From contig CAJTRK010000030.1 of the NCBI GenBank assembly GCA_910578475.1, forward strand, positions 1 to 42,033: a stretch of DNA of 42,033 bases, written 5' to 3'. The position numbers and the translations under genes are program-made. A model generated the notes under the pieces. That model was given only the letters and a program-made list of their open reading frames with translations. It did no database searches and was not told the DNA's origin. Each line of letters opens with the position of its first letter. Within the stretch, counting starts at the first letter, position 1. This document shows positions 40,546 through 42,033 of the stretch, one piece after another. This stretch comes from an uncultured Lachnospiraceae bacterium. Lineage in GTDB: Bacteria; Bacillota; Clostridia; Lachnospirales; Lachnospiraceae.

Positions 40546-41049
40546 TTAACAGGCAATATCTACATTCATCCCGAGATACTTGTTGGCGGCATCCGAGGAT
40601 TTCATATCCTTCTGATAAGGATTTTCTTCGTTAAAATATCGTATCTGCGTAGCTGTCGTGCCGCCGGATACATAGGTGCGTCCACATTCCGGGCAGACCG
40701 CGCTGTGGATGGAAACATTGCAGGAGAGCACTTTGCCGTTGTTTTCTTCCGCTTCCTGATAGGCATTGGTGACATGCTCCTGTTCATGGCTTCTGACTCT
40801 TGATGCCGCAGAGTTCGGAGAAATGTGCGCCGCGGCTTTAAAAGATACCATTTCATCGGAACCGTCCTGGTATTTCCGATTCTTACATGTTTCACATTCT
40901 GCGGGAGAAGATTCGCGTCCGGCCTGTTTTTCGGTGGATTCTCCGGGATTACGAACCAATTTTGCACCGATATCTTCTTCCGGCGTCATTTGCATGGCGC
41001 CTGCATATCCTTCATAAGCGTAAGATAAATTACTGATTCCGTTTATCAT
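40546..41049 (-). CDS. SprA-like HExxH protein with two Cys pairs
   Basis: 167 residues, soluble. A CxxC pair is in ECETCKNRKYQDGSDEM, a metallopeptidase-like HExxH in VRSHEQEHVTNAYQEAEENN, and a second CxxC in SAVCPECGRTYVSGGTTATQ. The arrangement resembles SprA-related proteins (RxHExxH). It is conserved in Lachnospiraceae to my memory, but the substrate and activity are unknown. There is no signal peptide; the N-terminus MINGISNLSYAYEGYAGAMQ is rich in small and aromatic residues. RBS AAAGGAGG on the minus strand. It lies between two membrane protein genes on the same strand. Confidence 0.72.
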   Translation of the reverse strand: MINGISNLSYAYEGYAGAMQMTPEEDIGAKLVRNPGESTEKQAGRESSPAECETCKNRKYQDGSDEMVSFKAAAHISPNSAASRVRSHEQEHVTNAYQEAEENNGKVLSCNVSIHSAVCPECGRTYVSGGTTATQIRYFNEENPYQKDMKSSDAANKYLGMNVDIAC

Positions 41050-41082
41050 AAAACTGCCTCCTTTTATTTTATATACCGAAAT

Positions 41083-41853
41083 TTAATAATAATATTCATA
41101 GTCGCTGTAATCGCCTTCCATCATATCGTCCATCATGTCTTCAAAAGATTCCAATGTCTGCACGAATTTTTCACGTTCCGCCGGGTCGGTAAGCACAGGC
41201 ACTACGGCAGCGGCAATGACAATCATATTGAAGGCCAGACCGACGATTGCGCATATGATACCCATGCGCGCATGGGTAAGCATTTTTGTCTGGCGGCCTC
41301 TGGAGAGCAGAGCCAGTACGATCGCGACGCAGGCCAGCGAAAAAGTCGGATAAATCGGAAAAACAAAGCCGAAGAAAATGGAAAGAGCTCCACAAATCAT
41401 AGCGGCTTTGGCAAGATTACTGCCCGGTATCGGAACAGGCAGCTGATAAGTGCTCCGGTTATAATATGGATAATTGTTCTGAGAACCGTTTTGCTGACCG
41501 TAATTGCCGGGACGATATCCATTCTGGTATGGATTCTGATTTTTGTTCGGATAGCGGCCGCCGTATGGCATATTGTTTCGATAAGGTTCCTGCGGGTTTG
41601 GTCGTGAATCGTTCCGAAAATTTCCGTTGGGCGGCTGCCCGGCGCCGTTCTGATTCTGGTATGGCTGCTGCGGAGCCGGATAAGGCGTCCCGTTTCCGCA
41701 GGGAGGCCTGTTCTGACAGGGCTGCCCGTTCTGCTGCGGGGAAGCGCCGTTGTTTTCGGCCTGTGGTGTATTATTATTGTCAGCCGGAGAAGAAGGCTGT
41801 TGTGCAGAGCCTGTTTCCTGTTCATCCGGCCTTCTGTTTTCCTGAAAATCCAT
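41083..41853 (-). CDS. Membrane protein with long Asn/Gln/Pro-rich N-terminus
   Basis: 256 residues. The first 140 are low-complexity and disordered, dominated by Asn, Gln, Pro, Gly and Tyr (QNGYRPGNYGQQNGSQNNYP). Two to three helices follow: about 148-172 (LAKAAMICGALSIFFGF), 175-190, and 200-225. This is the DUF4190-like pattern seen in many Firmicutes. The short C-terminal tail is very acidic with Met/Asp/Tyr repeats (MMDDMMEGDYSDYEYYY). RBS GGAGG supports the start at 41853. Function unknown. Confidence 0.75.
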   Translation of the reverse strand: MDFQENRRPDEQETGSAQQPSSPADNNNTPQAENNGASPQQNGQPCQNRPPCGNGTPYPAPQQPYQNQNGAGQPPNGNFRNDSRPNPQEPYRNNMPYGGRYPNKNQNPYQNGYRPGNYGQQNGSQNNYPYYNRSTYQLPVPIPGSNLAKAAMICGALSIFFGFVFPIYPTFSLACVAIVLALLSRGRQTKMLTHARMGIICAIVGLAFNMIVIAAAVVPVLTDPAEREKFVQTLESFEDMMDDMMEGDYSDYEYYY

Positions 41854-42033
41854 AATGTTTCCTCCGAATATAGATAAAACCCAAAAACAAATGCCGCTTC
41901 GCGTCGCTTGTTTTTCTTATGTGGTTATTATATCACAGATGAGGGAAAAACAATAGGGGAATAGAAAGTTTCTGCGAAAATTCTAAATTGCAAAAGTAAA
42001 TTCTACCCTTTGTTTCTTCAATAGAAGTTACCT
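41854..42033. other. Right-end non-coding stretch
   Basis: No gene seen. Reading the minus strand, a TATAAT at 41932-41927 could be the -10 for the gene starting at 41853, but no good -35 is at the right distance. A weak inverted repeat (AAAAACAA 41883-41890 with TTGTTTTT 41908-41915) lies in its leader. Confidence 0.3.

Overview
The window reads as a chromosome segment of a strictly fermentative, low-to-mid GC Gram-positive of the Clostridia, most likely a Lachnospiraceae member. The evidence is the combination of LL-diaminopimelate aminotransferase (dapL) with dapF, a glnA gene followed by an ANTAR-type RNA-binding regulator, a T-box in front of aspS-gatCAB, a phosphotransbutyrylase/butyrate kinase pair (ptb-buk), a split purH, lipoproteins with Gram-positive signal peptides, and strong AGGAGG-type ribosome binding sites. 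No tRNA, rRNA, CRISPR array or intact insertion sequence was seen.

Layout. 1-1.6 kb: a visibly A+T-rich, probably acquired segment with an unknown gene, a DUF433 antitoxin-like gene and a frameshifted DUF5615 toxin-like gene. 1.6-4 kb: glnA behind a leader terminator that overlaps an ANTAR-type hexaloop hairpin, then the ANTAR regulator itself. 4-6.3 kb: dapF-dapL (meso-diaminopimelate/lysine). 6.3-16.5 kb: an envelope-response locus made of a lipoprotein, an ECF sigma factor, its membrane anti-sigma, a response regulator, a histidine kinase with a very short outer loop, an FtsX-type ABC exporter pair, a YfbK-like VWA lipoprotein and a repeat-bearing lipoprotein. 16.6-17.2 kb: a small membrane protein. 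17.2-22.7 kb: T-box leader, aspS, gatC, gatA, gatB. The inferred T-box specifier is AAC (Asn), overlapping GAA, which fits tRNA-dependent Asn (and Gln) synthesis. 22.8-24.4 kb: two unknown membrane proteins, divergent. 24.4-28 kb: guaB, a stand-alone IMP cyclohydrolase and a stand-alone AICAR formyltransferase, i.e. the reactions on either side of IMP.

28-33.8 kb is accessory. It holds a promoter with four 11-bp-phased repeats, a 46-residue membrane protein and a polysaccharide deacetylase lipoprotein. Three decayed genes follow (histidine phosphatase, chemoreceptor, SAM methyltransferase), each with its ends kept and its interior deleted out of frame. Then come an AAA-ATPase-like/nuclease-fold protein and a 122-bp element with 28-bp inverted ends. 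33.8-36 kb: ptb-buk, convergent with that element and divergent from secA. 36-39.8 kb: secA and prfB; prfB needs a programmed +1 frameshift at an in-frame UAA. 39.8-42 kb: three minus-strand genes (DUF975-like membrane protein, HExxH protein, low-complexity membrane protein).

The strongest biological stories are RNA-level control: an ANTAR-glnA antitermination candidate, a possible two-codon T-box, prfB recoding and a terminator whose loop carries two stop codons. The other three are the sigma/two-component/ABC envelope locus, the cluster of interior-deleted genes and the 122-bp palindromic element. All functional names rest on recognition of motifs and family sequence patterns by eye; no database search was run.
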